A DNA stretch of 64,000 nt from Pseudomonadota bacterium (GCA_023433925.1 JAEYTO010000110.1:25492-89491), one strand, 5' to 3'. Counted from the stretch's first letter, positions 43,009-60,416 are shown. Notes: generated from the sequence alone by a model not told the origin. Program-made: numbers and translations.

Positions 43009-43815
43009 TCACAGCAGGAACGACGTGAGCACGTAATCCCAGACCAGGACGGCCACGCAGGAAATGACCACCGCCGATGTGGTGGCCTGGCTCACGCCCC
43101 GGGCTCCGAACCCGCCCTGGCGCGTATGGGTGAAGTAGCCCTGATAGCAGCAGATGGATGAGACCAGCAGGGCGAAGAACAGCGACTTGACGAATCCGCC
43201 CACCACGTCCTGCATGACCACCGTGGACTCGATGCGATAAATATAGTCGCCAGGGCTCAAGTGCAGGAGCACGACGCCCGTCAAGTATCCTCCGATGATG
43301 CCGGCGATGTCGAAGAGCGCCGTGAGCAGCGGGAAGCTGAAGATCGAGGCCGCGACCTTTGGGCTGATAAGGAAGCGTACCGGGTCGATGTCCATGGTGT
43401 CCAGCGCGTCGATCTGCTCGGAGATGCGCATGATGCCGAGCTCGGCGGCCATGGCCGAGCCCGCGCGGGCGATGATCATGATGGCCGCGAGCACGGGGCC
43501 GAGTTCGCGGATGAGCGACAGCGCCACGAGCGCTCCGAGCACGCCCTCGGACCCGAACTTGACCAGCGTGTAGTAGCCTTGCAGCCCAAGGACCATGCCC
43601 GTGAACATGCCCACGAGCGCGATGACGAACATGGAGCGCGAGCCGATGAAGAAAATTTGGGTGTAGATCTTGTCGAATTGCAAGGGCAGCGACACGATGT
43701 GCCGGAGCGCCAGGCCCGTGAAGATGGCCCAGCCTCCCAGCTCCCTGATCATGAGGAGCGTCTGCCGTCCGACATAGGCGAACGGCACGCTGAGAAGTGA
43801 TTCCTGGCTCGCCAT
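43009..43815 (-). CDS. mlaE: phospholipid ABC transporter permease MlaE
   Basis: A 268-residue polytopic permease of the MlaE/YrbE family. Typical motifs are FIGSRSMFVIALVGMFTGMV, LVALSLIRELGPVLAAIMII with ARAGSAMAAELGIMRISEQI (the conserved EQIDAL helix), and YFTHTRQGGFGARGVSQATT near the C-terminus. The start is ATG 43815, with GGAGAG upstream; a longer frame to 43878 would begin inside the promoter. First gene of mlaEFDCA, no mlaB in the operon. Confidence 0.95.
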   Translation of the reverse strand: MASQESLLSVPFAYVGRQTLLMIRELGGWAIFTGLALRHIVSLPLQFDKIYTQIFFIGSRSMFVIALVGMFTGMVLGLQGYYTLVKFGSEGVLGALVALSLIRELGPVLAAIMIIARAGSAMAAELGIMRISEQIDALDTMDIDPVRFLISPKVAASIFSFPLLTALFDIAGIIGGYLTGVVLLHLSPGDYIYRIESTVVMQDVVGGFVKSLFFALLVSSICCYQGYFTHTRQGGFGARGVSQATTSAVVISCVAVLVWDYVLTSFLL

Positions 43816-43881
43816 GAACTCTCCGCTTGTGCCGGGACTGAGCTTGCCAGCTCCATGCGAGGCGGCCAGCCCGATCAATGC

Positions 43882-43910
43882 CTATAAGCCTGAAATGCTT
43901 TTGTGGTCAA
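43882..43910 (-). promoter_or_regulatory. promoter for the mla operon
   Basis: TTGACC (43910-43905) and TTATAG (43887-43882) on the minus strand are separated by 17 bp. Transcription would begin near 43875, giving a leader of about 60 nt before mlaE. Confidence 0.6.
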
Positions 43911-44228
43911 CGCCGGCACGTCTGGACCGGCCGCCGGGACATGTTCACGGGCACGGAGTGGCCCACGGCGGCCGCCGTGTCCCGCGGAAGTAGCCATGGC
44001 CTCGGATACGCCCCATTACATTCCTTCGATGCCTTTTGCAAATTAATACCGGCATCTGTGCTGACGCGAGGATATTTTATACACCAAAGCATCCAATCCG
44101 GACAGGCACATATTTGGGCTGGCTTTTTCCGAAGCAGTACTGTAAAGAAGGGTCCTTCGTTTCACAAATAGTACCGACTTCAAATAGTGTAGCCTCCGTA
44201 CAACCTTCAAATGAGAAGAGGTGCGTTC
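43911..44228. other. AT-richer intergenic region upstream of the FadL gene
   Basis: From about 44030 to 44210 the base composition drops well below the surrounding DNA. TTGGGC (44114-44119) and TACTGT (44138-44143), 18 bp apart, are a possible promoter for the FadL gene. Short frames here have no ribosome site and are not supported. Confidence 0.4.
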
Positions 44229-45488
44229 GTGCCTTCGATCTGCCGTATCATCCTCATCGCGGCCCTGGTCATTCTCGGCGCATCGCCCAGCTACGGCGCC
44301 GGCTTCGCCATGTACGAGTACAGCGCGCGCGGCAATGCCCTGGGCGGAGGGCTCGCGGGACGCGCCGACGACCCCTCGGCGAACGCCTACAACCCGGCCG
44401 GCATCACCCAGATCCCCGGCAGCGGATTCATGGTCGGCTTCACGGCCATCAATCCCGAGGCCAGCGTGGAGATGAACGGCGTGACCGAGGAGGCGGAAAG
44501 CAAGTTCTGGACGCCCCCGCACCTCTATGCCACCCAGCAGATCAACGACACCTTCTGGCTCGGCTTCGGCGTCTACTCCCGCTTCGGCCTGGGCATCGAG
44601 TACGATGACGATTGGGCCGGCCGCTACAACGTCTACGAGGCCAGCATCCAAAGCGTGTCCCTGAACCCGAACCTGGCCGTGAAGCTCACGGACTGGCTGT
44701 CCATCGCCGCCGGCCCCGAGATCATGTGGCTCGATTTCAGCCAAAAGAAGAAGGCCCTATTCAGCCACCCCCTGCTTGGAGACCACGACGTAGACGCAAA
44801 ACTTGAAGGCCAGAACTGGGGCTATGGCGCAGTGGCTGGCATCCATGCCATTCCTGCCGATTGGCTACGCCTCGGCTTCACCTACCGCAGTCAAGTGACC
44901 CAGGAGGTCGAAGGCGAGGTTGATTTCACGAAGCCGGCCGCCATCGACATCCCCGCTACCGCGGCCTACTTCGGCGACACCGACGCCAAGGGCAAGATCA
45001 CCCTGCCCGACTCCTTCACCTTCGGCGTCGCCTTGTACCCCACGGAGAAGCTGTCCTTGGAATTCGACGCGGTCTATACCCGCTGGTCCAGCTATGACGA
45101 GTTGAAGATCGAATACGCTGACGATATCGCTCCGGGCGTCAGCGAAACCGCGTCCAAGAAGGACTGGAAGGACGTGTGGCGCTACCAGGTCAGCGCCGAG
45201 TACGCGGCCTTGGACTGGCTCGACCTGCGCGCCAGCTACGTCTACGACCAGACGCCCGACCCGGACGGGCACGCCGACTTCATGGTCCCGGCCAACGACC
45301 GGCACCTGTTCGGCGTGGGCGCCGGCTTCCACGTCACCGAGAACCTGGACGTGGACCTCGGCTACACCTACCTGCACATCGTCGAGCGCGACATCGACGC
45401 CCGTCCCGCCGATGGCATCCCGCACGACGCCACCTTCAAGGATGGCTACGCGCACATGTACGCCCTGACCGTGGGCTACCGTTTCTAG
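44229..45488 (+). CDS. FadL/OmpP1-family outer-membrane channel
   Basis: A 419-residue beta-barrel with a signal peptide (ICRIILIAALVILGASPSYG). The mature N-terminus GFAMYEYSARGNALGGGLAG with RADDPSANAYNPAGITQIPG carries the FadL plug signature (NPAG). Barrel strands alternate through to the C-terminal aromatic MYALTVGYRF. The family transports hydrophobic compounds such as long-chain fatty acids or aromatic hydrocarbons; substrate is unknown here. I start at GTG 44229 because AGAAGAGG lies 7 bp upstream; ATG 44211 adds 6 residues. A strong terminator follows, so it is monocistronic. Confidence 0.9.
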   Translation: MPSICRIILIAALVILGASPSYGAGFAMYEYSARGNALGGGLAGRADDPSANAYNPAGITQIPGSGFMVGFTAINPEASVEMNGVTEEAESKFWTPPHLYATQQINDTFWLGFGVYSRFGLGIEYDDDWAGRYNVYEASIQSVSLNPNLAVKLTDWLSIAAGPEIMWLDFSQKKKALFSHPLLGDHDVDAKLEGQNWGYGAVAGIHAIPADWLRLGFTYRSQVTQEVEGEVDFTKPAAIDIPATAAYFGDTDAKGKITLPDSFTFGVALYPTEKLSLEFDAVYTRWSSYDELKIEYADDIAPGVSETASKKDWKDVWRYQVSAEYAALDWLDLRASYVYDQTPDPDGHADFMVPANDRHLFGVGAGFHVTENLDVDLGYTYLHIVERDIDARPADGIPHDATFKDGYAHMYALTVGYRF

Positions 45489-45510
45489 AGCGTAATCCCC
45501 GCGCAACAAA

Positions 45511-45546
45511 GCCGGGAGCAGGTTCGCCTGCTCCCGGCTTCTTTTT
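45511..45546 (+). terminator. intrinsic terminator after the FadL gene
   Basis: A 12-bp perfect stem GCCGGGAGCAGG-TTCG-CCTGCTCCCGGC with a tetraloop is followed by TTCTTTTT. Confidence 0.9.
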
Positions 45547-45818
45547 GCCATTGGACTTGCCCGCCAGGAGACCCGTGGCGGCGAGCCGCATGAGTTGTCT
45601 GGCGCGACATACGCCCTTCGCCCCACGCATATCCGGCTTGCTCGCGCGTACTTCTCGTTCCACGCGCGCAAATATTGCGCGGCGCCGCACTCACTGCGTC
45701 ATCAAGATCAAGTCAATTCCAATGCTTGCGAAGCTGCATGCATCTTGCTTCGTGACCGCCTGCCGGATGCGGTGCGCACATCCAGCGGCGCGGCCGGCAG
45801 CGCACTGAAAGTGCAGCC
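45547..45818. other. intergenic stretch with no recognisable gene
   Basis: About 270 bp without a supported gene, promoter or hairpin. Repeat copy C follows immediately. Confidence 0.4.
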
Positions 45819-45945
45819 TGGAGCATTTTCCTTTTGAAAATGCTCGGCAAGCCCTGCGTCGGCATGGCTGTCAGCGCGTAGGCGGCGGCGCAATTCACTT
45901 GCGCCGTCAACGCCGGAGCGGGCGTCTCAAAGTCAAACCACTCTA
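45819..45945 (+). repeat. dispersed 127-bp element, copy C
   Basis: It begins TGGAGCATTTTCCTTTTGAAA, giving a perfect 10-bp stem GAGCATTTTC / GAAAATGCTC, contains GCAAGCCCTGCGTCGGCATGG and GCGCCGTCAACGCCGGAGCG, and ends GTCAAACCACTCTA. It is nearly identical to copy A over its 3-prime half. The end lies 12 bp before the start of the next gene, just ahead of its AAAGGA ribosome site. Confidence 0.85.
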
Positions 45946-45957
45946 AAGGAAGACCAG

Positions 45958-46632
45958 ATGAGAAGATGCATTACGCTTTGCATGGCGGCCCTGCTGTTCA
46001 CCACCGTTCTCTCCGGCATGGCTCCGGCCCAAGGCGTGCGCAAGAGCGGCGTCTATCTCGGCCTGAAGCTCGGCCCGGCCTTCATGGCCGCCGACGATCT
46101 CGAGATCGATGCCGCCGGGCGAGACTACACCCTGGCCGGCTCGGACGACAGTGGAAGCGTGTTCGGCCTGGGACTTCTGGGCGGATACGACCTGTACCCC
46201 AGGCACGCACTGCCCATGCGGTTCGAGCTGGAATACATGCCCAGAAGCGAGTTCGACTACTCCTCCCACACCGGCTCGACCAGCATCGACGCCGACATCT
46301 CCGTGAGCACCCTGTTCCTCAACGCGTACTACGACTTCCACGTAGGGGGTCTGTTCACTCCCTACGTCGGCCTGGGCCTGGGCAACGCCTACCACACCAC
46401 CGACGCACGCGTATCCGGCTGGTATGGCAACTACGGCGGCGAGGACGAGTCCTCGGGCCTGGCCTGGAACATCGGCGCGGGCGTGGGCCTGCGCGCCAGT
46501 TCGCGCCTGGTGCTCGATCTCGGTCTGCGTTACGTGGATTATGGGACCGCCAAGTACAAGGACAGGGGCAATTCCGTGCGCGCCGAACTCGCGGGCAGCG
46601 AGTTGCTTGTCGGCCTGCGCTACGAATTCTAA
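45958..46632 (+). CDS. small outer-membrane beta-barrel protein
   Basis: A 224-residue protein with a signal peptide (ITLCMAALLFTTVLSGMAPA then QG) and an 8-stranded OmpA/OmpW-like barrel pattern: GVYLGLKLGPAFMAADD, FGLGLLGGYDLYPRHALPM, VSTLFLNAYYDFHVGG, PYVGLGLGNAYH, NIGAGVGLRASSRLVLDLGL and a final Phe in ELLVGLRYEF, the barrel-assembly signal. Family assignment below 'outer-membrane beta-barrel' is not possible. AAAGGA lies upstream of ATG 45958 and abuts repeat copy C. A bidirectional hairpin separates it from the convergent RND gene. Confidence 0.85.
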   Translation: MRRCITLCMAALLFTTVLSGMAPAQGVRKSGVYLGLKLGPAFMAADDLEIDAAGRDYTLAGSDDSGSVFGLGLLGGYDLYPRHALPMRFELEYMPRSEFDYSSHTGSTSIDADISVSTLFLNAYYDFHVGGLFTPYVGLGLGNAYHTTDARVSGWYGNYGGEDESSGLAWNIGAGVGLRASSRLVLDLGLRYVDYGTAKYKDRGNSVRAELAGSELLVGLRYEF

Positions 46633-46644
46633 GGCTTTTTGCGA

Positions 46645-46677
46645 ATCAACCGAGAGGGTGCTGCCCTCTCGGTTGAT
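46645..46677. terminator. bidirectional terminator between the barrel gene and the RND pump
   Basis: A 14-bp stem ATCAACCGAGAGGG / CCCTCTCGGTTGAT with a TGCTG loop, near-identical to the hairpin between hpnG and hpnH (15727-15757). CTTTTTGCGA precedes it, so the minus-strand transcript has a U-rich tail after the stem. Confidence 0.75.
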
Positions 46678-46679
46678 GG

Positions 46680-49600
46680 TCAACTGCCGGCCATGGACCC
46701 GTCGGGCCGCCGCGCCTTGGCCCTGGCCTGTTTCTCGCGGCTCTCGTCGCTACCCAGGACGCGCGCGCCGAGCCTGGTCAGCTTGTCGAGGTACATGAAG
46801 TAGACCGGCGTGATGTACAGGGTCAAAACCTGCGAGAAGACCAGGCCGCCGACCACGGCCAATCCCAGGGGCTGACGGGCCTCGCCGCCCGCGCCGTAGC
46901 CCACGGCGATGGGCAGGGTGCCCATGAGCGCGGCCATGGTCGTCATCATGATGGGCCTGAAGCGCACGAGACAGCCCTGGTAGATAGCCTCGCGTGCGTC
47001 CAGGTTGTCGCGACGCCGCGCCTCCAGGGCGAAGTCGATCATCATGATGGCGTTCTTCTTGACGATGCCCACGAGCATGATGATTCCCACGAAGGCGTAC
47101 AGGGTGAGGTCCATGCCGAAGAGCCACAGCGTGGCCAGCGCGCCGAAGCCCGCCGACGGCAGGCCCGAGAGGATGGTCACGGGGTGGATGAAGCTCTCGT
47201 AGAGGATGCCGAGGATGATGTAGATGACCGCCACGGCCAGCACGAGCAGCACGACGAGGCCCTTGGTCGAGGACTGGAAGGCCTGGGCCGTGCCCGAGAA
47301 GTCCGCGCTGATGCCGGCCGGCAGGACCGCGCGCGCCTCGGACTCCACCATGCTCACGGCCTCGCTCAGGGACACGCCGGGCCGCAGATTGAAGGAGATG
47401 GTCGCCGAGGGCAGTTGGCCGGTGTGGTTGATGCTCAGGGGACCCACGCCCTGGCTGATGTCGGCCAGGGTCTCCAGGGGTACGAGCGCGCCTTCGGAGG
47501 AGCGCACGTAGAGCATGCCCAGGGCGCTCTGGTCGCGCTGATACTCGGGCAGCAGCTCCATGATGACCGCGTAGTCGTTCGTGTCCGCGTAGATGGTCGA
47601 GACCTCGCGCGAGCCGTAGGCGCTTTGCAGGGCCACCTCGATCTGCTCGGGCGTGATGCCCAGGGAGGCCGCCTTGTCGCGGTCGATGACCACGCGCAGC
47701 TCCGGGTTGCGCATCTCCACGTCGCTGGTCACGTCCTGCAAAAGCGGCGACTGCCGCAGACGCTCTTCCAGCCTGGTCGTATGGGTCTGCAACTCCCCCG
47801 AGTCCGGGCTTTGCAGGGTGTACTGGTACAGGCTCTTGGTCGAGCGGCCGCCGATGTTGATGAGCGGCGGGTTGGACACGAAGACCTGTATGCCGGGCAC
47901 GGTGTTGAGCTTGGGGCGCAGCTTCTGGACCAACTCGTCGGCGCTCTCCTTGCGCTGGTCCCTGGGCTTGAGCGTGATCATCAGCCGGCCGGTGTTGCCG
48001 CCCGAGTTGGGACCGCCCGCGCCGACCACGGACATGAAGGTTTCCACGGCCGGCTCGGTCTTGAGGATGTCGGCCACGGCGAGCTGGTGCCTGACCATGT
48101 CGTCGAAGGAAATGCCCTGGGCCGCCTCGGTCACGGCCATGAGCCGCCCGGTGTCCTGGCTCGGCAGGAAGCCCTTGGGCATGACGCCGAACAAATGCAT
48201 GGTGCCCCATAACACGAGAAGCGAGACGGCGAAGGTCACGTAGTGGTAGCGCAGGCAGAGGCCCAAGGTGACCCGGTAGGCCGCGAGCATGGCCTGAAAA
48301 CCTTTCTCGGTCAGGGAGTAGAACCAGCCGCTGGTCTGGGCGTGGCCCGGAGCGTGGCCCTGGCCCAGGAACTTCGAGCAGAGCATGGGCGTGAGTGTGA
48401 GCGAGACCAGGCCCGAGATGAGGATGGAGGTCATGATGACCACCGAGAACTCCTCGAAGAGCCGGCCCACCAGGCCGCCCATGAACAGGATGGGGATGAA
48501 CACCGCGGCCAGCGACACGGTCATGGACACGATGGTGAAGAAGATCTCCTTGGATCCGTCCAGGGCCGCCTGCATGGGCGTCTTGCCCATCTCCACGTGG
48601 CGCACGATGTTCTCGAGCATGACGATGGCGTCGTCCACCACGAAGCCCACGGCCAGGGTCAAGGCCATGAGCGACAGGTTGTCCAGGGAGTAGCCCAGGA
48701 CCTGCATGACCGCGAAGGTCGCGATGACCGAGATGGGCAGGGCCAGGCTCGGGATGAGCGTGGCCCGCACGCGCCGCAGGAAGAGGAAGATGACCCCGAT
48801 GACCAGGCAGATGGTCAGGACCAGGGTGAACTTCACGTCGTGCACGGACTCGCGGATGGACTCGGAACGATCGTATATGATGTCCAGGTCCAGGCCGGCC
48901 GGCAACTGATCCTCGAACTTGGGCAGCAGCTCCCGGACCGCGTCCACCACGGCCACGGTATTCGTGCCCGGCTGGCGCTGCACGGCCAGGGTGATGGCCC
49001 GCTCGTCCACGCGCCACGCCACGTTCTTTTCGTTCTCCACGCTGTCCACGACCCGGCCCAAAGACTCCAGGCGCACGGGCGAGCCGTTGCGCCAAGCCAC
49101 GATCAAAGGCCGGAAGCCCTCGGCATCCATGAGCTTGCCGCTGGCCTTGATGTTGTAGGACTTGTGCTCGCCGGACAGGGAGCCCGTGGGCAGGTTCACG
49201 TTGCCGCGCCTGACCGCGGCGGCCACCTCGTCGATGCCTACGTCCCGCGAGGCCAGGGCCTTGGGGTCGAGCTGGATGCGCACGGCGTACTTCTTGGCGC
49301 CGTACACGGAGACCTGGGCCACGCCGCTGGTCATGGAGATGCGCGGGGCGATGATGGTCTCGGCATACTCGTTGACCAGCGAGAGAGGCAGGTTCCGCGA
49401 GGCCAGCGAAAGATAAAGGATCGGCTGGTCCGCGGGATTGACCTTCTGGTAGGAAGGCGGCGTGGTCATCTCCGACGGCAGCCGTCGCAGGGACTTGGCG
49501 ATGGCCGACTGCACGTCCTGGGCCGCGGCGTCGATGTCACGCTCCAGGGCGAACTGGATGGTGATGCGCGTGGAGCCCTGGGTGCTTATGGAACTCATGG

Positions 49601-49835
49601 AGTCGATGCCGGCGATGGTCGAGAACTCGCGCTCCAGCGGCGTGGCCACGCTGGTGGCCATGGTCTCCGGGCTCGCGCCCGACAAGTTCGCCGAAACCGA
49701 GATGGTCGGAAAGTCCACGTTGGGCAGGTCGCTCACGGGCAGCTTGAAATAGCCGACCACGCCCATGAGCAGCAGCGCGGCCATGACCAGGATGGTCGTC
49801 ACCGGCCGGCGGATGAACAGCGCGGACATGTTCAC
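46680..49835 (-). CDS. RND-family multidrug efflux pump, inner-membrane subunit
   Basis: A 1051-residue hydrophobe/amphiphile-efflux RND protein, the usual length. It begins MNMSALFIRRPVTTILVMAA, has the proton-relay helix with the paired Asp of VGFVVDDAIVMLENIVRH, and repeated periplasmic domains (LPNVDFPTISVSANLSGASP). The second half has VGIVKKNAIMMIDFALEARR, the equivalent helix. It resembles the MdtB/MdtC/MuxB branch. It works with the adaptor encoded just upstream (4-bp overlap). No TolC-type outer-membrane factor gene is present in the window, so that partner is encoded elsewhere. Confidence 0.95.
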   Translation of the reverse strand: MNMSALFIRRPVTTILVMAALLLMGVVGYFKLPVSDLPNVDFPTISVSANLSGASPETMATSVATPLEREFSTIAGIDSMSSISTQGSTRITIQFALERDIDAAAQDVQSAIAKSLRRLPSEMTTPPSYQKVNPADQPILYLSLASRNLPLSLVNEYAETIIAPRISMTSGVAQVSVYGAKKYAVRIQLDPKALASRDVGIDEVAAAVRRGNVNLPTGSLSGEHKSYNIKASGKLMDAEGFRPLIVAWRNGSPVRLESLGRVVDSVENEKNVAWRVDERAITLAVQRQPGTNTVAVVDAVRELLPKFEDQLPAGLDLDIIYDRSESIRESVHDVKFTLVLTICLVIGVIFLFLRRVRATLIPSLALPISVIATFAVMQVLGYSLDNLSLMALTLAVGFVVDDAIVMLENIVRHVEMGKTPMQAALDGSKEIFFTIVSMTVSLAAVFIPILFMGGLVGRLFEEFSVVIMTSILISGLVSLTLTPMLCSKFLGQGHAPGHAQTSGWFYSLTEKGFQAMLAAYRVTLGLCLRYHYVTFAVSLLVLWGTMHLFGVMPKGFLPSQDTGRLMAVTEAAQGISFDDMVRHQLAVADILKTEPAVETFMSVVGAGGPNSGGNTGRLMITLKPRDQRKESADELVQKLRPKLNTVPGIQVFVSNPPLINIGGRSTKSLYQYTLQSPDSGELQTHTTRLEERLRQSPLLQDVTSDVEMRNPELRVVIDRDKAASLGITPEQIEVALQSAYGSREVSTIYADTNDYAVIMELLPEYQRDQSALGMLYVRSSEGALVPLETLADISQGVGPLSINHTGQLPSATISFNLRPGVSLSEAVSMVESEARAVLPAGISADFSGTAQAFQSSTKGLVVLLVLAVAVIYIILGILYESFIHPVTILSGLPSAGFGALATLWLFGMDLTLYAFVGIIMLVGIVKKNAIMMIDFALEARRRDNLDAREAIYQGCLVRFRPIMMTTMAALMGTLPIAVGYGAGGEARQPLGLAVVGGLVFSQVLTLYITPVYFMYLDKLTRLGARVLGSDESREKQARAKARRPDGSMAGS

Positions 49836-51088
49836 GGCGCGCTCTCCAATCCGGGTCTGTCCGCGGCCGTGGACGACTCCTGGCCGCGCGCCTCCACGAG
49901 CACTCCGGGCTTGAGCCGCAGGTGGCCGTCGGTGACCACGGTTTCGCCCGCCTCGACTCCCGAAAGGATCACGGTTTCGCCGCCGACCACGTTGCCGGTC
50001 GCGATCTTGCGCAGCTCGACCGTGCCGGCCTGGCCGACCACGTAGGCCTGCTGCCCGTCAAGACCGTCCTGCACGGCCCTGGACGGCACGACCACGGCAT
50101 CCTTCAGTTCGCCCAGGCGCAGGGTCACATCCACGAACTGCCCAGGCCAGAGCGCGCGGCTGCGGTTCTCGAAGCGCGCCCGCAGAGCGATGGCGCCTGT
50201 CCTGCGGTCCACGCTGTTGTCCACGAAGTACAGGCCGCCCGACTCCGCAGCGGGCGCGCCGGCGACCCTGGCCTCCACGGGCAGCCGCCCGCCGGCCATG
50301 CCGCTCATGATGGCCATGAGATGCGCCTCGGGCACGGAGAAGGCGACCTCTATGGGCTCGACCTGCATGATGACCACCATGGGACTATCGGCATTGGCCT
50401 TGATCATGTTGCCGGCGTCCACGAGGAGCCTGCCGGTGCGGCCCGTGACCGGCGAGCGGATGCTCGTGTAGCCGAGCTGCACGCGGGCGCTGTCCAGCGC
50501 GGCCTCCTCGGCGCGCACCGTGGCGCGCAGGGCCGAGAGGTTCGAGGCCACCTGCTCGAACTGGTCCTGGCTGACGATATCCTGCTGGCGCAGACCCTCG
50601 TAGCGCCGGTTGTCGTCCTCGGCCTTGGCCAGCAGCGCTCGGTCGCGCTCCAGGCGCGCCTCGGCCTCACGGAGCCGGGCCGCGAACGGCTTGGAATCGA
50701 TGCTGAAGAGCAGGTCACCCTGGCGCACGTCCTGTCCCGAACGGAAGTGCACGGCCACGAGCTCGCCCTCCACGCGCGACTTGACGCTCACCGTGGCGCC
50801 GGCCTCCACCGTGCCCACGGCCCGGAGTTCCACGGGCACCGTGCGGCGCACGGCCTTGGCCACGACCACGGGCACGGGCCGCTGGCCGTCGCGGCCGCCG
50901 GTCTTGGCCACCCCGCTCCCCTTGGCCTGGCCGGGGCTGGGTACGGGCGAGCCCTGTGCCGGAGCGGCTCCGGGAACCCCGCTCGGGCCTCCGGAGCCCG
51001 TGAGATAGGGAGCGGCAAGCCAGAAAAACAGGGCCGCCACACCCAGAAGGAGCGCCGCCCTGAGGAAAAACGCCAGTGGTCGCTTCAT
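49832..51088 (-). CDS. RND efflux periplasmic adaptor (membrane fusion protein)
   Basis: A 418-residue adaptor. An N-terminal signal/anchor (FFLRAALLLGVAALFFWLAA) and a Gly/Pro-rich linker precede the lipoyl half (VGTVEAGATVSVKSRVEGEL and FRSGQDVRQGDLLFSIDSKP), an alpha-hairpin (EARLERDRALLAKAEDDNRR), the second lipoyl half (YTSIRSPVTGRTGRLLVDAG) and the beta-barrel and membrane-proximal domains. It connects the RND pump to an outer-membrane channel. I start at ATG 51088; ATG 51115 adds nine residues. The ORF stop overlaps the RND start, so they are an operon. Confidence 0.92.
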   Translation of the reverse strand: MKRPLAFFLRAALLLGVAALFFWLAAPYLTGSGGPSGVPGAAPAQGSPVPSPGQAKGSGVAKTGGRDGQRPVPVVVAKAVRRTVPVELRAVGTVEAGATVSVKSRVEGELVAVHFRSGQDVRQGDLLFSIDSKPFAARLREAEARLERDRALLAKAEDDNRRYEGLRQQDIVSQDQFEQVASNLSALRATVRAEEAALDSARVQLGYTSIRSPVTGRTGRLLVDAGNMIKANADSPMVVIMQVEPIEVAFSVPEAHLMAIMSGMAGGRLPVEARVAGAPAAESGGLYFVDNSVDRRTGAIALRARFENRSRALWPGQFVDVTLRLGELKDAVVVPSRAVQDGLDGQQAYVVGQAGTVELRKIATGNVVGGETVILSGVEAGETVVTDGHLRLKPGVLVEARGQESSTAADRPGLESAP

Positions 51089-51314
51089 GCTGATGTCTCT
51101 CTTGATGACGCCCATGCCCTGCGCTCGACATGGGCCCGCGCTGCGACACGCGGCGTTGGGGCCGCACAATCGGCCTGGCGGCCGAAGCGGCACGGCGGAC
51201 GGGGGGACAAGCCCGGGCTCGCGGTGCGGCTCGCTATTTCTGAAAAAGGATGCGTCGGCGGCTGCCGGCCGGCGGCGCATGTCCTGGTTTTCGCTCCAGT
51301 AGGTGCCGTTGCAA

Positions 51315-51343
51315 CGATTATGCACGCACCCGAACCCTGTCAA
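51315..51343 (-). promoter_or_regulatory. promoter for the RND efflux operon
   Basis: A consensus TTGACA (51343-51338) and TAATCG (51320-51315) lie 17 bp apart on the minus strand. The leader to ATG 51088 would be about 220 nt, long enough for regulation, but no repressor gene is adjacent. Confidence 0.5.
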
Positions 51344-51446
51344 CAAGGCCGTGGCCCGGCCTGCCAGGAGGAATCCAAGGCGGCCGGCCGCCAACCTGCC
51401 GCCGAACAGCCCGTGCGGGCCGGAATGGCCACGGATTACCAAGCAG

Positions 51447-51624
51447 TTTTTGCGAGAGAGGCTCCTTTTTGAAAAAAGGGGCCTCTCTCGTGCTCTCTCC
51501 ACCAAAAACTTTTGATATTATTTCAGCATATTACCGGGAGACGCGGTTGAAAGACGGAGTTCCAAGAGGGCCGCGCCTTCTTGGCCGCCGGAGGCGGCAT
51601 AAAACAACCTTCGTCAATCATCTG
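51447..51624 (-). repeat. dispersed ~178-bp element, copy 2
   Basis: On the minus strand it runs from CAGATGATTGACGAAGG through GCCGCCTCCGGCGG and CGTCTTTCAACCGCG, then CTGAAATAATATCAAAAG, to the GAGAGAGGCCCCTTTTTTC / AAAAAGGAGCCTCTCTCGC hairpin. It aligns with 22507-22683 in the opposite orientation. It is intergenic, between the RND adaptor promoter and the rpoC terminator. Confidence 0.8.
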
Positions 51625-51680
51625 AAATTCAGCCATTCCGGAACCGGAAAAGTCCAGGATGGACTTTTTGCAATTTCCTG

Positions 51681-51714
51681 AAAAAAAAGCAGGGCCGCCC
51701 GAAGACGGCCCTGC
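51681..51714 (-). terminator. intrinsic terminator of the rpoBC transcript
   Basis: On the minus strand GCAGGGCCG and CGGCCCTGC pair, closing over a short TCTTCGGG-type loop, and eight T residues follow immediately (51688-51681). It lies 25 bp after the rpoC stop. Confidence 0.92.
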
Positions 51715-51738
51715 TTGGCTTTCATCTCTGCAATCAGA

Positions 51739-55902
<4,164 letters not shown>

Positions 55903-55959
55903 ACCCTCGCAATGTCAAGGTTGCGAATCGTATCACGGAAGCTTGTCCTGGGGCGGGGC

Positions 55960-60081
<4,122 letters not shown>

Positions 60082-60311
60082 GGTATCCTCATCAACCTAG
60101 TTTCGGTTAACTGGGAGTGTGCCCGTTATTGTTGACACGCCGATGACTTCGAGGGTATCGGCGCGGTTGCGTGCTCCGGAAATGACGCCGCGCGAGCCGT
60201 GAAGCGCGGGGCGTGGGGAGTGTGGACGGCAATCGTTCATGGCCAGGAGTGCGACCTTTCTCAAAATTCCTACACGATCCGCCGGCAAAGAGCGAGACTT
60301 GAGTGAAAAGA

Positions 60312-60390
60312 GCCTTGGACGGGGCTTCCCCGCAAGGCTATGCAAAACGGGTAAAAGAGCGCAAGACTCCCCAGGGAGCCCTGCGCTCTT
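60312..60390 (-). terminator. tandem attenuator hairpins between rplL and rpoB
   Basis: Two hairpins face the minus strand. The first uses AAGAGCGCA (60390-60382) and TGCGCTCTT (60363-60355) with inner CTCC/GGAG pairing, followed by TTTACC. The second is GCCTTGCGGGG-AAG-CCCCGTCCAAGGC (60338-60312), followed by TCTTTTC. Both have moderate U tails, the expected form of partial terminators that lower rpoBC expression relative to L7/L12. Neither has been tested here. Confidence 0.6.
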
Positions 60391-60416
60391 CCCGTTCGAA
60401 GGAAAGAAATCGAGTC

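Noticed and set aside
43878..44171. 97-residue plus-strand frame between mlaE and the FadL gene
   Set aside because: It runs through the mla promoter and the AT-rich region, has no ribosome site and no domain resemblance.
45486..45496. TAGAGCG at the FadL stop codon as a fourth copy of the 127-bp element
   Set aside because: Only about 8 bases match; no hairpin or downstream part of the element follows. It may be a decayed end, but chance cannot be excluded.
60097..60345. 82-residue minus-strand frame just upstream of rpoB
   Set aside because: It starts inside the attenuator hairpin region, has no ribosome site and an Arg/Pro-rich composition typical of non-coding high-GC frames.
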